Below, one piece after another: positions 1 through 5,934 of a DNA stretch of 10,920 nucleotides. Below the pieces are notes generated by a model, which worked only from the letters and a program-made list of their open reading frames with translations, did no database searches and had not been told where the DNA came from. Positions within the stretch are counted from its first letter, which is position 1; each line of letters opens with the position of its first letter. This DNA comes from Gammaproteobacteria bacterium. Its GTDB lineage: Bacteria > Pseudomonadota > Gammaproteobacteria > UBA9214. The DNA lies in the NCBI GenBank assembly GCA_020027635.1, contig JAHKKL010000029.1:1-10920 (forward strand). The letters are read 5' to 3'. The position numbers and the translations under genes were made by a program.

Positions 1-10
1 TGCGCACCTG

Positions 11-39
11 GTGGGTTACGCAAAGAACGCTAACCCTAC
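11..39 (-). repeat. GTAG-prefixed palindromic repeat (REP-like), near the left window edge
   Basis: Read on the minus strand, this begins with GTAG (39 to 36) and continues as an imperfect palindrome. GGGTTA at 13-18 pairs with TAACCC at 31-36, and CG at 19-20 pairs with CG at 28-29 past one bulged base, leaving a 7-nt loop. A GTAG tetranucleotide followed by an imperfect palindrome is the known form of REP elements spread by RAYT (TnpA-REP) enzymes. The element is close to the edge, so a partner copy further left would not be seen. Family assignment is inference. Confidence 0.5.
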
Positions 40-84
40 ATTCCAACTCAATCTGCAGTGAACACTCCACACCTCCATGCAACC

Positions 85-108
85 GTTCGCGGCCAAGGCC
101 GCTCCTAC
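85..108 (-). repeat. GTAG-type REP element downstream of der
   Basis: On the minus strand the sequence reads GTAG (108 to 105), then GA, then the palindrome GCGGCC-TT-GGCCGC (102 to 89), then GAA. This closely resembles the REP sequences known from Pseudomonas, Xanthomonas and relatives, which carry a GTAG or GTGG head and a GC-rich palindrome. It lies directly beyond the T-run of the predicted der terminator, a typical REP position at the 3' end of a transcription unit. It could also stabilise the der mRNA 3' end. Confidence 0.65.
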
Positions 109-132
109 AAAAAAAGCCCCGCGCGCGAAGGC
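109..132 (-). terminator. Rho-independent terminator of der
   Basis: On the minus strand, GCCTT (132 to 128) pairs with GGGGC (120 to 116), with two G-U pairs and a 7-nt GC-rich loop. Seven T residues (115 to 109) follow at once. It begins 11 nt after the der stop codon. The stem is short, but the uninterrupted T-run and the position make it a likely intrinsic terminator for the end of this gene cluster. Confidence 0.6.
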
Positions 133-143
133 CAGCCCTGGCA

Positions 144-1541
144 TCACCCCTTCACGTGCCGCATCAGGCGGCGCCGGCGGCTCACCTGGCGCGGCGTGGG
201 TACGTTGCGGCGACCCTGGTAGGGATTGCCGCCGGTGCGGAATTCGATGCGGACCGGCGTGCCGGTGAGTTTGAGCGCCGTGCGGAAGGCATTCTCGAGG
301 TAGCGCCGGTAGGCATCCGGCACGCTTTCGGTCTGGTTGCCGTGGATCACGATGAGCGGCGGGTTGCGCCCGCCCTGGTGCGCGTAGCGCAGCTTGATGC
401 GCCGCCCCCGGACGAGCGGCGGCTGATGGGCGTTGACCGCCCGCTCCAGGATTTCCGTCAGTTGCGGTGTCGCCAATTCCCGCATCGCCGAGGCATAGGC
501 CCGGCACACCAGCGGAAAGAGCTCGCCGACGCCGGTGCCGTGCAGGGCGGAGATGAACTGGACACTGGCAAAGCCGAGAAACGGCAGCTTGCGATCGAGC
601 TGGTCCCTGATCATCCGGCGCTCGTGCGGCTCCAGTCCGTCCCACTTGTTGACGGCGAGCACCAGTGCCCTGCCCTTCTCCGCGATATACCCGGCCAGGG
701 TGGCGTCCTGCTCGCCGATGCCGGTGCGCGCGTCGAACAGGAGAATGACCACGTGGGCCGCATCGATGGCCTGCAGCGTCTTGATGACGCTGAACTTCTC
801 GATCACCTCCGTGACCCGCGCCCGGCGGCGCACGCCGGCGGTATCGATCAGCGTGTAGGCCACGCCATCGCGTTCAAAGGGAATGAAGATGCTGTCGCGC
901 GTGGTGCCCGGCTGCTCGCTCGCCAGCACGCGCTCCTCGCCGAGCATGCGGTTGATCAAGGTCGATTTGCCGGCATTGGGGCGTCCCACGACGGCAACGC
1001 GCACGGCGAGTTCATCCGCCGACCCTTCCACGGCCTCGCCATCCGCCGGCAGGGGCAGTTGCGCCAGCGCGGTTCGCACCAGGCGTTCCACGCCGCGCCC
1101 GTGCGTGGCGGAGACCGGCTGCGGCTCGCCCAGTCCAAGCCGATGGAATTCGCCCAGCGCGGTGTCCGCGTCGAGGCCGTCGGTCTTGTTGGCGACCAGC
1201 AGCAGCGGTTTGCCGCGGCGCCGCAGATCCGCGGCGATGTCCTCGTCGACGCCGGTCAGGCCCTCGCGGGCATCGACCAGGAAAAACACCAGGTCCGCCT
1301 CCTCGATCGCCTGCCAGGCCTGCCGCTCCATCAGGCCGTCGAGTTCCGCATCGCCCGCCGCCAGTCCGCCGGTATCGACGACGATGAACGGCCGGTCGCC
1401 GATCCTGCCGTCGCCGTACTTGCGGTCACGGGTCAGCCCCGGCACGGCGGCGACCAGCGCATCCTGCGTGCGGGTCAGGCGGTTGAACAGCGTGGATTTG
1501 CCGACATTCGGGCGGCCCACCAGGGCGATGACCGGTATCAT
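144..1541 (-). CDS. der: Ribosome assembly GTPase Der (EngA), double GTPase domain
   Basis: Der is an essential GTPase that acts in maturation of the 50S ribosomal subunit. The 465-aa product has the family's tandem G-domains. Domain 1 shows GRPNVGKS (residues 9-16), DTGG (56-59), NKTD (118-121) and SAT (144-146). Domain 2 shows GRPNAGKS (186-193), DTAG (233-236), NKWD (298-301) and SAL (331-333). A KH-like RNA-binding domain follows (about 350-445), with a basic tail rich in arginine. All key nucleotide-binding motifs are intact and the length is normal. The ATG start gives the usual N-terminus (MIPVIALVGRPNVGKS). The ribosome binding site is weak. In many gammaproteobacteria der follows bamB closely. 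Here a 388-base, repeat-filled gap separates them, so der may need its own promoter. An intrinsic terminator follows the gene. Confidence 0.98.
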   Translation of the reverse strand: MIPVIALVGRPNVGKSTLFNRLTRTQDALVAAVPGLTRDRKYGDGRIGDRPFIVVDTGGLAAGDAELDGLMERQAWQAIEEADLVFFLVDAREGLTGVDEDIAADLRRRGKPLLLVANKTDGLDADTALGEFHRLGLGEPQPVSATHGRGVERLVRTALAQLPLPADGEAVEGSADELAVRVAVVGRPNAGKSTLINRMLGEERVLASEQPGTTRDSIFIPFERDGVAYTLIDTAGVRRRARVTEVIEKFSVIKTLQAIDAAHVVILLFDARTGIGEQDATLAGYIAEKGRALVLAVNKWDGLEPHERRMIRDQLDRKLPFLGFASVQFISALHGTGVGELFPLVCRAYASAMRELATPQLTEILERAVNAHQPPLVRGRRIKLRYAHQGGRNPPLIVIHGNQTESVPDAYRRYLENAFRTALKLTGTPVRIEFRTGGNPYQGRRNVPTPRQVSRRRRLMRHVKG

Positions 1542-1571
1542 GGGGAAGTGCCGCTTACTTAAGGGATATCA

Positions 1572-1700
1572 TTTATCGGAGAATGGCGCTTACTTGAGAT
1601 GTAGCCTGGGTTGAGCGACGGCGAAACCCGGGTTTCACTGCGTTCAACCCAGGCTACCTCCTATCAAAAGCGCTTAAGTAAGTACCATTCGTTTATCGGA
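1572..1700. mobile_element. MITE-like composite element with 9-base direct repeats and 18-base inverted ends
   Basis: Direct repeats TTTATCGGA lie at 1572-1580 and 1692-1700. Immediately inside are inverted ends, 1581-1598 and 1673-1690, which match at 15 of 18 positions (consensus GAATGGyrCTTACTTrAG). The core holds a REPIN-like palindrome (1601-1657). The whole insert is about 111 bases and has no coding capacity. Terminal inverted repeats plus a flanking 9-base duplication are the classic marks of a transposed, non-autonomous element. A further copy of the end motif, CGCTTACTTAAG, lies at 1552-1563 between the element and der. This may be a solo end, a nested insertion or target similarity. 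Mobility is inferred, since no transposase is present. Confidence 0.6.
1601..1657. repeat. REPIN-like inverted pair of GTAG elements (GTAGCCTGGGTT type)
   Basis: The arms 1601-1617 and 1641-1657 are inverted copies with one mismatch in 17. Each reads GTAGCCTGGGTTGArCG from its outer end. Each arm also forms its own palindrome, with CCTGGGTT pairing with AACCCGGG near the centre. The two units share the central 12-base palindrome AAACCCGGGTTT (1623-1634). Two GTAG-headed palindromes in inverted orientation is the REPIN (or BIME) arrangement. It can form a long hairpin in the RNA of either strand between bamB and der. Confidence 0.6.
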
Positions 1701-1774
1701 AAGTACAATTGGCCACGGGTCGCTTCCGGTTTCCTGCCTCCCGCGACACTTGTACATCCGTGTACTTCGAACCA

Positions 1775-1822
1775 CACGGGAAAACACGGACTATACACTG
1801 ACACAACCGTGTCTTCCGCGTG
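1775..1822. repeat. Large imperfect hairpin with CACGGAA-type motifs
   Basis: Left arm 1775-1789 pairs with right arm 1807-1822. There are six pairs (ACACGG/CCGTGT) near the 17-nt loop, one mismatch, four pairs, one bulge and four more pairs. Variants of CCGTG and TTCCG recur through the right half (1807-1830), so the region looks like a degenerate repeat rather than a regulatory site. Just left of it, GTAC at 1752-1755 and 1762-1765 adds a small palindrome. There is no T-run on either side, so it is not a standard terminator. Its role is unknown. Confidence 0.45.
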
Positions 1823-1929
1823 CTTCCGTGGCTATTTACCCGGATCAGGGGGATGTTCGTCCCGGTGAGGACGGACGGGCGGTGACGCGGCTAACCCTGC
1901 CCGGTCGCAACGGTCCCGGCCGGGAGGCT

Positions 1930-3087
1930 TCAGCCACCGCGAAGCGTGTAGGCGGCGAGCTTCCCACCCTTGCCGTAGACATACAGCACATCGCCCACGG
2001 CCTGGGGACGCGCCGCGATGCCCTTGCCGTCGACCTTGACCCGGGCGGCGATGTGGCCGTCATAGCTCGACAGCAGGTGCAGGTAACCCTCGAAATCACC
2101 GACCGCCACATAGCTGCCGAAAGGCTCCGGCGCCGTCAGGGCGCGATTATGCAGCTTCTCCTGCTTCCAGACCGAGGTGCCGCTGTCGCGCGACAGCGCC
2201 CAGACCTTGCTGTCCACGTCGGTGACGTAGACCTGGGAGTAGTCCACCCCCAGACCGGCATAGGACGACATCTCGCGCGTCCAGCCGAGATTGCCGTTTC
2301 GCAGGTCGATGATCGCGATCTTCCCCTGGTACGACACGACATAGGCCGTGTCGCCGACGATGACCGGATCGGCATCGACATCGACGAGGCGGTCCAGCTC
2401 CGAGCGTCCCTGGGGAATCGCGATACTGGTTTCCCAAATCTGGAAACCGTTAGCCGTCGCGAGGGCGGCTACCTTGCCGCTGGCGAATCCGGTGATCACG
2501 GCACCCCGCTCCACGGCCGGGCTGCTGGTGCCGCGCAGGGTAAGCACCGGCACGGTATGGTCGGAGACCCAGAGCTGATGGCCATCGTTGCTGCTCAGTC
2601 CCGTGATGGCACCGTCCGCCGTCTGTATGATCACGACCCCGACGTCGACCCTGGGCACCGCCAGGACCTCGCTCGAGACCTGCGCACGCCATACGATGGA
2701 ACCGTCGTCGATGCTGAGGGCGAGCACTTCCGCATCGCTGGTTCCCACCAGGACCAGTCCTCCGCCGGCGCCGGGGCCCGCCGATATCGAGGTATCCGTC
2801 TTCGTCTCCCAGAGTTTCTTGCCGGTTTCGGCGCTCAGCTCGACCACCCTGCCATCACGGTCGGCGGCCAGCAGATACGGGCCCTGCACCGTCGGCACCA
2901 GATTGACGGACTGCTTGTCGTAGCCGACGCCGATATCCGTACTCCACAACTCCTTCAGCGGCACCGGATCCGCGATCTCTTCCAGTTTGGCCGGAGGCAC
3001 GGCATTGTCATCCCCCGAGAACCAGCCCGAGATGGTAGAGCAACCGCCCAGCAGGACGGTCAGCAGGACGACGGCGACTCGCGTCAT
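1930..3087 (-). CDS. bamB: Outer membrane protein assembly lipoprotein BamB
   Basis: BamB is an accessory lipoprotein of the BAM complex, which folds beta-barrel proteins into the outer membrane. It sits on the periplasmic face and binds BamA. The 385-aa product (E. coli BamB is about 390 aa) starts with a short hydrophobic signal and the lipobox LLGGC (residues 12-16), so Cys16 should be lipidated. The rest is a run of PQQ-like beta-propeller blades with repeated features such as GRVVELSAETGKKLWE, DAEVLALSIDDGSIVW, GKIAIIDLRNGNLGW and KVWALSRDSGTSVW. The start ATG overlaps the yfgM stop (ATGA at 3084-3087), so the two are probably translationally coupled. This pair and its order before der match other gammaproteobacteria. 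Nothing is truncated. Confidence 0.96.
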   Translation of the reverse strand: MTRVAVVLLTVLLGGCSTISGWFSGDDNAVPPAKLEEIADPVPLKELWSTDIGVGYDKQSVNLVPTVQGPYLLAADRDGRVVELSAETGKKLWETKTDTSISAGPGAGGGLVLVGTSDAEVLALSIDDGSIVWRAQVSSEVLAVPRVDVGVVIIQTADGAITGLSSNDGHQLWVSDHTVPVLTLRGTSSPAVERGAVITGFASGKVAALATANGFQIWETSIAIPQGRSELDRLVDVDADPVIVGDTAYVVSYQGKIAIIDLRNGNLGWTREMSSYAGLGVDYSQVYVTDVDSKVWALSRDSGTSVWKQEKLHNRALTAPEPFGSYVAVGDFEGYLHLLSSYDGHIAARVKVDGKGIAARPQAVGDVLYVYGKGGKLAAYTLRGG

Positions 3088-3740
3088 TTGCCGTCACCCG
3101 GCACGGTGGGCGGTGCCATGTTTTCATATTTCAGCTGCACCAGCCGGTGTTCGGCCGAATCCGCCGACAGGGCGGCCAGCGCGCTTTCGTATGCCGCCCG
3201 CGCTTCGGCGACAGCCCCGCGGGCCGCGTGGATGTCCCCCCTCAGATCGTTATACAGGGGGGCATAGGCGCCTTCCGGCCGGGACTGCGCCAGCAGGGCT
3301 TCGGCGCCGTCCAGGTTGCCCTCGGCCAGCATCACCCGCGCCAGCCGCAGACGCACCAACGGCCGCAGCGCTTCGGAACCGGTCTTGTCCAGCGCCCATT
3401 GCAACTGCGCGTGGGCGGCCTCCAGTTCGCCCTGTTCCAGCTTCACCTTCGCCAGCGCCAGCGCCGCGAGCGTCGCATAGGGCATCGAGGGGTACTCCCC
3501 GATCAGGATGCCCGCCCGGTCATTGACGAGACCCTCCTCGCCACGTGCGAGCGCGCTCGTCATGGTGACATAGATATTCGATGCCTCCTCCGACTTGCGG
3601 TCCTGGTAGGCGAACCAGGTCTTGCCGCCAAACAGCAAGGCGAGACCCAGCAGCAGGCCGGTGATGAGCGAACTGGCATTCTCCTTCCACCAGGCCTTGA
3701 TGGTCTCGAGCCGCTGCTCGTCCGTCTCATTGATTTCCAT
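3084..3740 (-). CDS. yfgM: YfgM-family ancillary SecYEG translocon subunit / TPR protein
   Basis: YfgM is an inner-membrane protein with a periplasmic TPR domain. In E. coli it associates with the SecYEG translocon and with the chaperone PpiD. The 218-aa product begins METINET-like (MEINETDEQRLETIKAWW), has one membrane segment (about 23-44, following WWKEN) and then a helical region with TPR-like character (for example MPYATLAALALAKVKLEQGE and LRLARVMLAEGNLDGAEALL). An alternative ATG two codons upstream (3746) touches the GGAG ribosome binding site directly, while the ATG at 3740 lies 6 nt from it, so I chose 3740. The stop overlaps the bamB start. Upstream, a REPIN-bearing region separates it from hisS. 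Confidence 0.93.
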   Translation of the reverse strand: MEINETDEQRLETIKAWWKENASSLITGLLLGLALLFGGKTWFAYQDRKSEEASNIYVTMTSALARGEEGLVNDRAGILIGEYPSMPYATLAALALAKVKLEQGELEAAHAQLQWALDKTGSEALRPLVRLRLARVMLAEGNLDGAEALLAQSRPEGAYAPLYNDLRGDIHAARGAVAEARAAYESALAALSADSAEHRLVQLKYENMAPPTVPGDGK

Positions 3741-3746
3741 CGACAT

Positions 3747-3750
3747 CTCC
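3747..3750 (-). promoter_or_regulatory. Ribosome binding site deciding the yfgM start
   Basis: On the minus strand GGAG lies at 3750-3747. It directly abuts the ATG at 3746 but is 6 nt from the ATG at 3740. Normal spacing favours the second ATG, which also gives the usual short acidic N-terminus of the family. Confidence 0.6.
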
Positions 3751-3817
3751 GTTCATGAATTCAGAATCTTCGTTGTAGCTATTTGTAACACTGCTGTCCC
3801 GGTAACCCCCTCTCCCA

Positions 3818-3942
3818 CCAGAGAGTGTCGCAAAAGGTGTTCGTAATCCCGTAGGGTGCGCCGTGCGCACCATGAATCAACCGCTTGCATGTTCTCTTCG
3901 GTGCGCACGGCGCACCCTACGTTGTTTCACAACACCCTCTGG
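3818..3942. mobile_element. Repeat element with imperfect inverted ends enclosing a REPIN
   Basis: The ends 3818-3835 and 3925-3942 are inverted copies matching at 14 of 18 positions (CCAGAGrGTGTyGyrAAA). Between them lies the near-perfect REPIN at 3850-3921. The element is about 125 bases and non-coding. The flanks (CTCTCCCA on the left, AAGGAGAAGG on the right) are only loosely related, so no clear target-site duplication can be named. The plan matches the der-bamB element: a longer inverted repeat enclosing an inverted GTAG pair. Confidence 0.5.
3850..3921. repeat. REPIN: inverted pair of GTAG REPs with perfect 22-base arms
   Basis: Arms 3850-3871 and 3900-3921 are perfect inverted copies of 22 bases, separated by 28 bases. 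Each arm is a complete REP: GTAG (3851-3854 on the left, and its complement at 3917-3920 on the right) followed by GGTGCGC-CGT-GCGCACC, a 7-base stem with a 3-base loop. Two self-complementary GTAG units in opposite orientation with a short spacer is the definition of a REPIN. Perfect arms suggest recent origin or selection for the structure. Transcribed between hisS and yfgM, it would form a very stable hairpin. Confidence 0.75.
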
Positions 3943-4043
3943 AAGGAGAAGGAATACTCATTTACTACGACAGTAGAAATTTCGTCATATGGCAGTGACG
4001 GTGGAAGCGATTCGGACGCATCATGTTAACCGTCAATCCGCCA

Positions 4044-5399
4044 TCAGGCGTTCAGCTCGAGTCCGAGCAGTTTGCCCAGACGGCCGGCGGCATCTGTCTG
4101 CGAGAGCGTCTCCTGCGCGCTCTCCCCGCGCAGCGGCTTGAGCGTGACCTGTCCGCGTTCGGCCTCATCGTCGCCGATCACCAGCGCGAGGCCGGCGCCG
4201 CTCTTGTCGGCGCGCCGGAACTGGCTTTTGAAGCTGCCGCCGCCGCAATTGGTCAGCAGGCGCAGACCCTTCACGGCCTCGCGCAGCTCACCGGCGAAGA
4301 CCATGCCCCGGCGCACACCCTTGTCCCCGCTCAGCACGAGATAGGCATGCGGGTTGCTGTCCGGCAGGTCGACGCCTTCGGCTTCGAGCAGCGCGATCAG
4401 GCGCTCCAGACCCAGCGCAAAACCGACGGCGGGTGTCGGCCGGCCGCCGAGGTATTCCACCAGTCCGTCATAGCGGCCACCGGCGCAGATCGTGCCCTGC
4501 GCGCCCAGCCTGTCGGTGACCCACTCGAATACCGTCTTGCCGTAGTAGTCCAGCCCCCGCACCAGCCGCGGATTGACCACGTAGTCGATGCCCGCCGCAT
4601 CCAGCAGGGCGCGCAGGGCGTCGAAGTGGACCCGCGACTCCACATCCAGGTAATCCGGCAGCCGCGGCGCTCCGCCGATCACCGCCTGCATCCGCGGATT
4701 CTTGCTGTCGAGGATACGCAGCGGATTACCGTCCAGGCGCCGCCGGCTGTCTTCATCCAGATCCGTCAGGCAACCCCGGAAGTACTCAACCAGCGCCTCA
4801 CGGTAGGCTGCCCGCGAGGCCTGCGTCCCGAGCGAATTGAGCTGCAGCACGGCCCCCTTCAGGCCCAGCGTCTTCCACAGCTGCGCCGTCATGAGGATCA
4901 ACTCGGCGTCGATATCGGGCCCTTCCATGCCGAAGGCCTCGACGCCGAACTGGTGAAACTGGCGATAGCGCCCTTTCTGGGGACGCTCGTGCCGGAACAT
5001 CGGCCCGGCATACCAGAGTCGCTGGACCTGGTTATGCAGCAGACCGTGTTCCATGCAGGCGCGCACGCAACCGGCCGTGCCCTCCGGACGCAGCGTCAGG
5101 CTGTCGCCGTTGCGGTCCTCGAAGGTGTACATTTCCTTCTCGACGATATCCGTCACCTCGCCGATGGAGCGCTTGAACAACTCGGTTTTTTCGAGCAGCG
5201 GCAGACGGATCTCGCGATAGCCGTAGGCCTGTATCACCCGGCGCATCGCATCCTCCAGATACTGCCAGGACGGCGTCAGCTCCGGCAGGATATCATTCAT
5301 GCCGCGAACCGCCTGCAGGGTCCTCGCTATGGCCTTGCCGTCCTGGCTTGCCTGCCTGCCCGACGGGGGCGCGCCCCCGAAGCCGTCGACGCTTTGCAT
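4044..5399 (-). CDS. hisS: Histidine--tRNA ligase HisRS
   Basis: This class II aminoacyl-tRNA synthetase charges tRNA-His in the cytoplasm. The 451-aa product shows motif 1 and 2 regions (LRPEGTAGCVRA, residues 103-114; LWYAGPMFRHERPQKGRYRQ, 128-147), the histidine-specific LVRGLDYYGKTVFE (279-292), and motif 3 (AVGFALGLERL, 324-334). The anticodon-binding domain occupies the C-terminus. The start is uncertain. The conserved region begins LQAVRGMNDILP (residue 28 on), whereas most HisRS have only a few residues before it. The ATG at 5399, 7 nt after the rodZ stop, is the best placed, and an upstream ATG (5441) would overlap rodZ. No good ribosome binding site precedes 5399. The resulting extra stretch of about 25 residues is low in complexity and contains a 16-base DNA palindrome. 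ispG, which in E. coli lies just upstream, is missing. Confidence 0.97.
   Translation of the reverse strand: MQSVDGFGGAPPSGRQASQDGKAIARTLQAVRGMNDILPELTPSWQYLEDAMRRVIQAYGYREIRLPLLEKTELFKRSIGEVTDIVEKEMYTFEDRNGDSLTLRPEGTAGCVRACMEHGLLHNQVQRLWYAGPMFRHERPQKGRYRQFHQFGVEAFGMEGPDIDAELILMTAQLWKTLGLKGAVLQLNSLGTQASRAAYREALVEYFRGCLTDLDEDSRRRLDGNPLRILDSKNPRMQAVIGGAPRLPDYLDVESRVHFDALRALLDAAGIDYVVNPRLVRGLDYYGKTVFEWVTDRLGAQGTICAGGRYDGLVEYLGGRPTPAVGFALGLERLIALLEAEGVDLPDSNPHAYLVLSGDKGVRRGMVFAGELREAVKGLRLLTNCGGGSFKSQFRRADKSGAGLALVIGDDEAERGQVTLKPLRGESAQETLSQTDAAGRLGKLLGLELNA
5364..5379. repeat. 16-base perfect GC palindrome in the hisS leader or N-terminus
   Basis: The sequence CGGGGGCGCGCCCCCG is a perfect palindrome. 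It falls in the stretch that encodes the non-conserved N-terminal extension of HisRS, 20 nt downstream of the chosen start. It may be a relict of a former rodZ-hisS intergenic region or a deletion scar, or chance in GC-rich DNA. Confidence 0.5.
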
Positions 5400-5406
5400 G
5401 ATCGGT

Positions 5407-5934
5407 CTATCGCGACACGTCGGAACGGGGTTCTTCTTCAAAGACCGGCGGCAGGCCGAGGCGCCCCGGTTGCTGCACCTCGGTCTCGCCGCCGCGCCCC
5501 AGCACGAGCCGTTCGACGACGGGATAGGCCAGCCACACCAGTATTCCCGCCAGCAGCGCCAGGATGACGCCGCGTACCAGCCTTGCCGAGGGCAGCGGCA
5601 GCAGCGGGGCCTTGCGGCGCGGCCCTATCACCGACAGGGGCGGAGGGTTCGGTCCCTGCGCGCAGTAGCGGCGCACCAACTCGTCCCCCGGCAATCCCAC
5701 CAGACGCGCGTAACTGCGCAGATAGCCCTGGACGAAGATCGGCTCCGGCAACGCCGCCTGGTCGTCATTCTCGATGGCGGTGATGACACGCGCATCGAGA
5801 TGCAGCTCCTTCGCCACTTGCTCGATCTGGAGGTTGCGTTGGTTGCGCGCCGTGCGCAACATGGCGCCTATCCCATCCTCGCCGACTACCGATTCCCGGC
5901 GCATGTCGTCGTCACTGCTGGCCGCGGTGTTCAT
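5407..5934 (-). CDS. rodZ: Short RodZ-like protein: HTH domain plus one membrane segment
   Basis: RodZ links the MreB cytoskeleton to the membrane in rod-shaped cells. The 175-aa product has an N-terminal Cro/C1-type helix-turn-helix (about 20-85: GIGAMLRTARNQRNLQIEQV, then FVQGYLRSYARLVGLP), a proline-rich linker with basic residues, and one membrane helix (about 119-141, GVILALLAGILVWLAYPVV). It ends about 34 residues later. E. coli RodZ is 337 aa and carries a periplasmic beta-domain (DUF4115), which is absent here. No frameshift remnant is seen, because hisS starts 7 nt on. The ATG at 5934 overlaps pilW by 23 bases but has a good GGGAG ribosome binding site. An ATG at 5904 has none. The MreB-binding HTH and membrane anchor are retained, so partial function is likely. 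It could also be only a RodZ-related HTH membrane protein. Confidence 0.85.
   Translation of the reverse strand: MNTAASSDDDMRRESVVGEDGIGAMLRTARNQRNLQIEQVAKELHLDARVITAIENDDQAALPEPIFVQGYLRSYARLVGLPGDELVRRYCAQGPNPPPLSVIGPRRKAPLLPLPSARLVRGVILALLAGILVWLAYPVVERLVLGRGGETEVQQPGRLGLPPVFEEEPRSDVSR

Larger units (their letters stand above)
1542..1929. other. 388-base intergenic region between bamB and der, mostly repeats
   Basis: No protein-coding gene is supported here. The der-proximal part (1572-1700) is a composite repeat with direct and inverted borders around a REPIN-like pair. The middle (1775-1822) is a large imperfect hairpin. A perfect 10-base palindrome, CCCGGCCGGG, lies about 6 nt after the bamB stop (1915-1924) but lacks a T-run. 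On the minus strand, TATAGT at about 1791-1796 resembles a -10 box, but no matching -35 box stands 16-18 bases upstream, so no der promoter is called. Short ORFs on the plus strand lie across the repeats and match no family I recognise. Confidence 0.7.
3741..4043. other. Intergenic region between hisS and yfgM
   Basis: This roughly 300-base gap holds the REPIN-bearing repeat at 3818-3942 and otherwise AT-richer, non-coding DNA. At 3963-3977 CTACT pairs with AGTAG around a 5-nt loop, with no T-run on the minus strand, so no hisS terminator is called. No convincing promoter for yfgM is visible between the repeat and the gene. In relatives the gap is usually shorter, so the repeat probably entered an operon. 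Confidence 0.6.

Noticed and set aside
156..1562. A long plus-strand reading frame of about 468 codons opposite der
   Set aside because: It is an antisense shadow of der in GC-rich DNA. It has low-complexity, His- and Arg-rich sequence, no family match and no ribosome binding site context, while the minus strand encodes an intact Der.
1750..3267. A 505-codon plus-strand frame opposite bamB and the bamB-der gap
   Set aside because: It crosses a repeat region, a complete bamB and part of yfgM on the other strand and resembles no protein family.
3850..3921. The 22-base inverted repeat as a transcription terminator of hisS
   Set aside because: There is no T-run on the minus-strand side, and each arm is itself a GTAG palindrome, which fits a REPIN better.
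4023..5567. A 514-codon plus-strand frame opposite hisS
   Set aside because: The minus strand carries complete HisRS motifs. The plus frame is compositionally odd (Ala, Arg, Gln, His) and is an antisense shadow.
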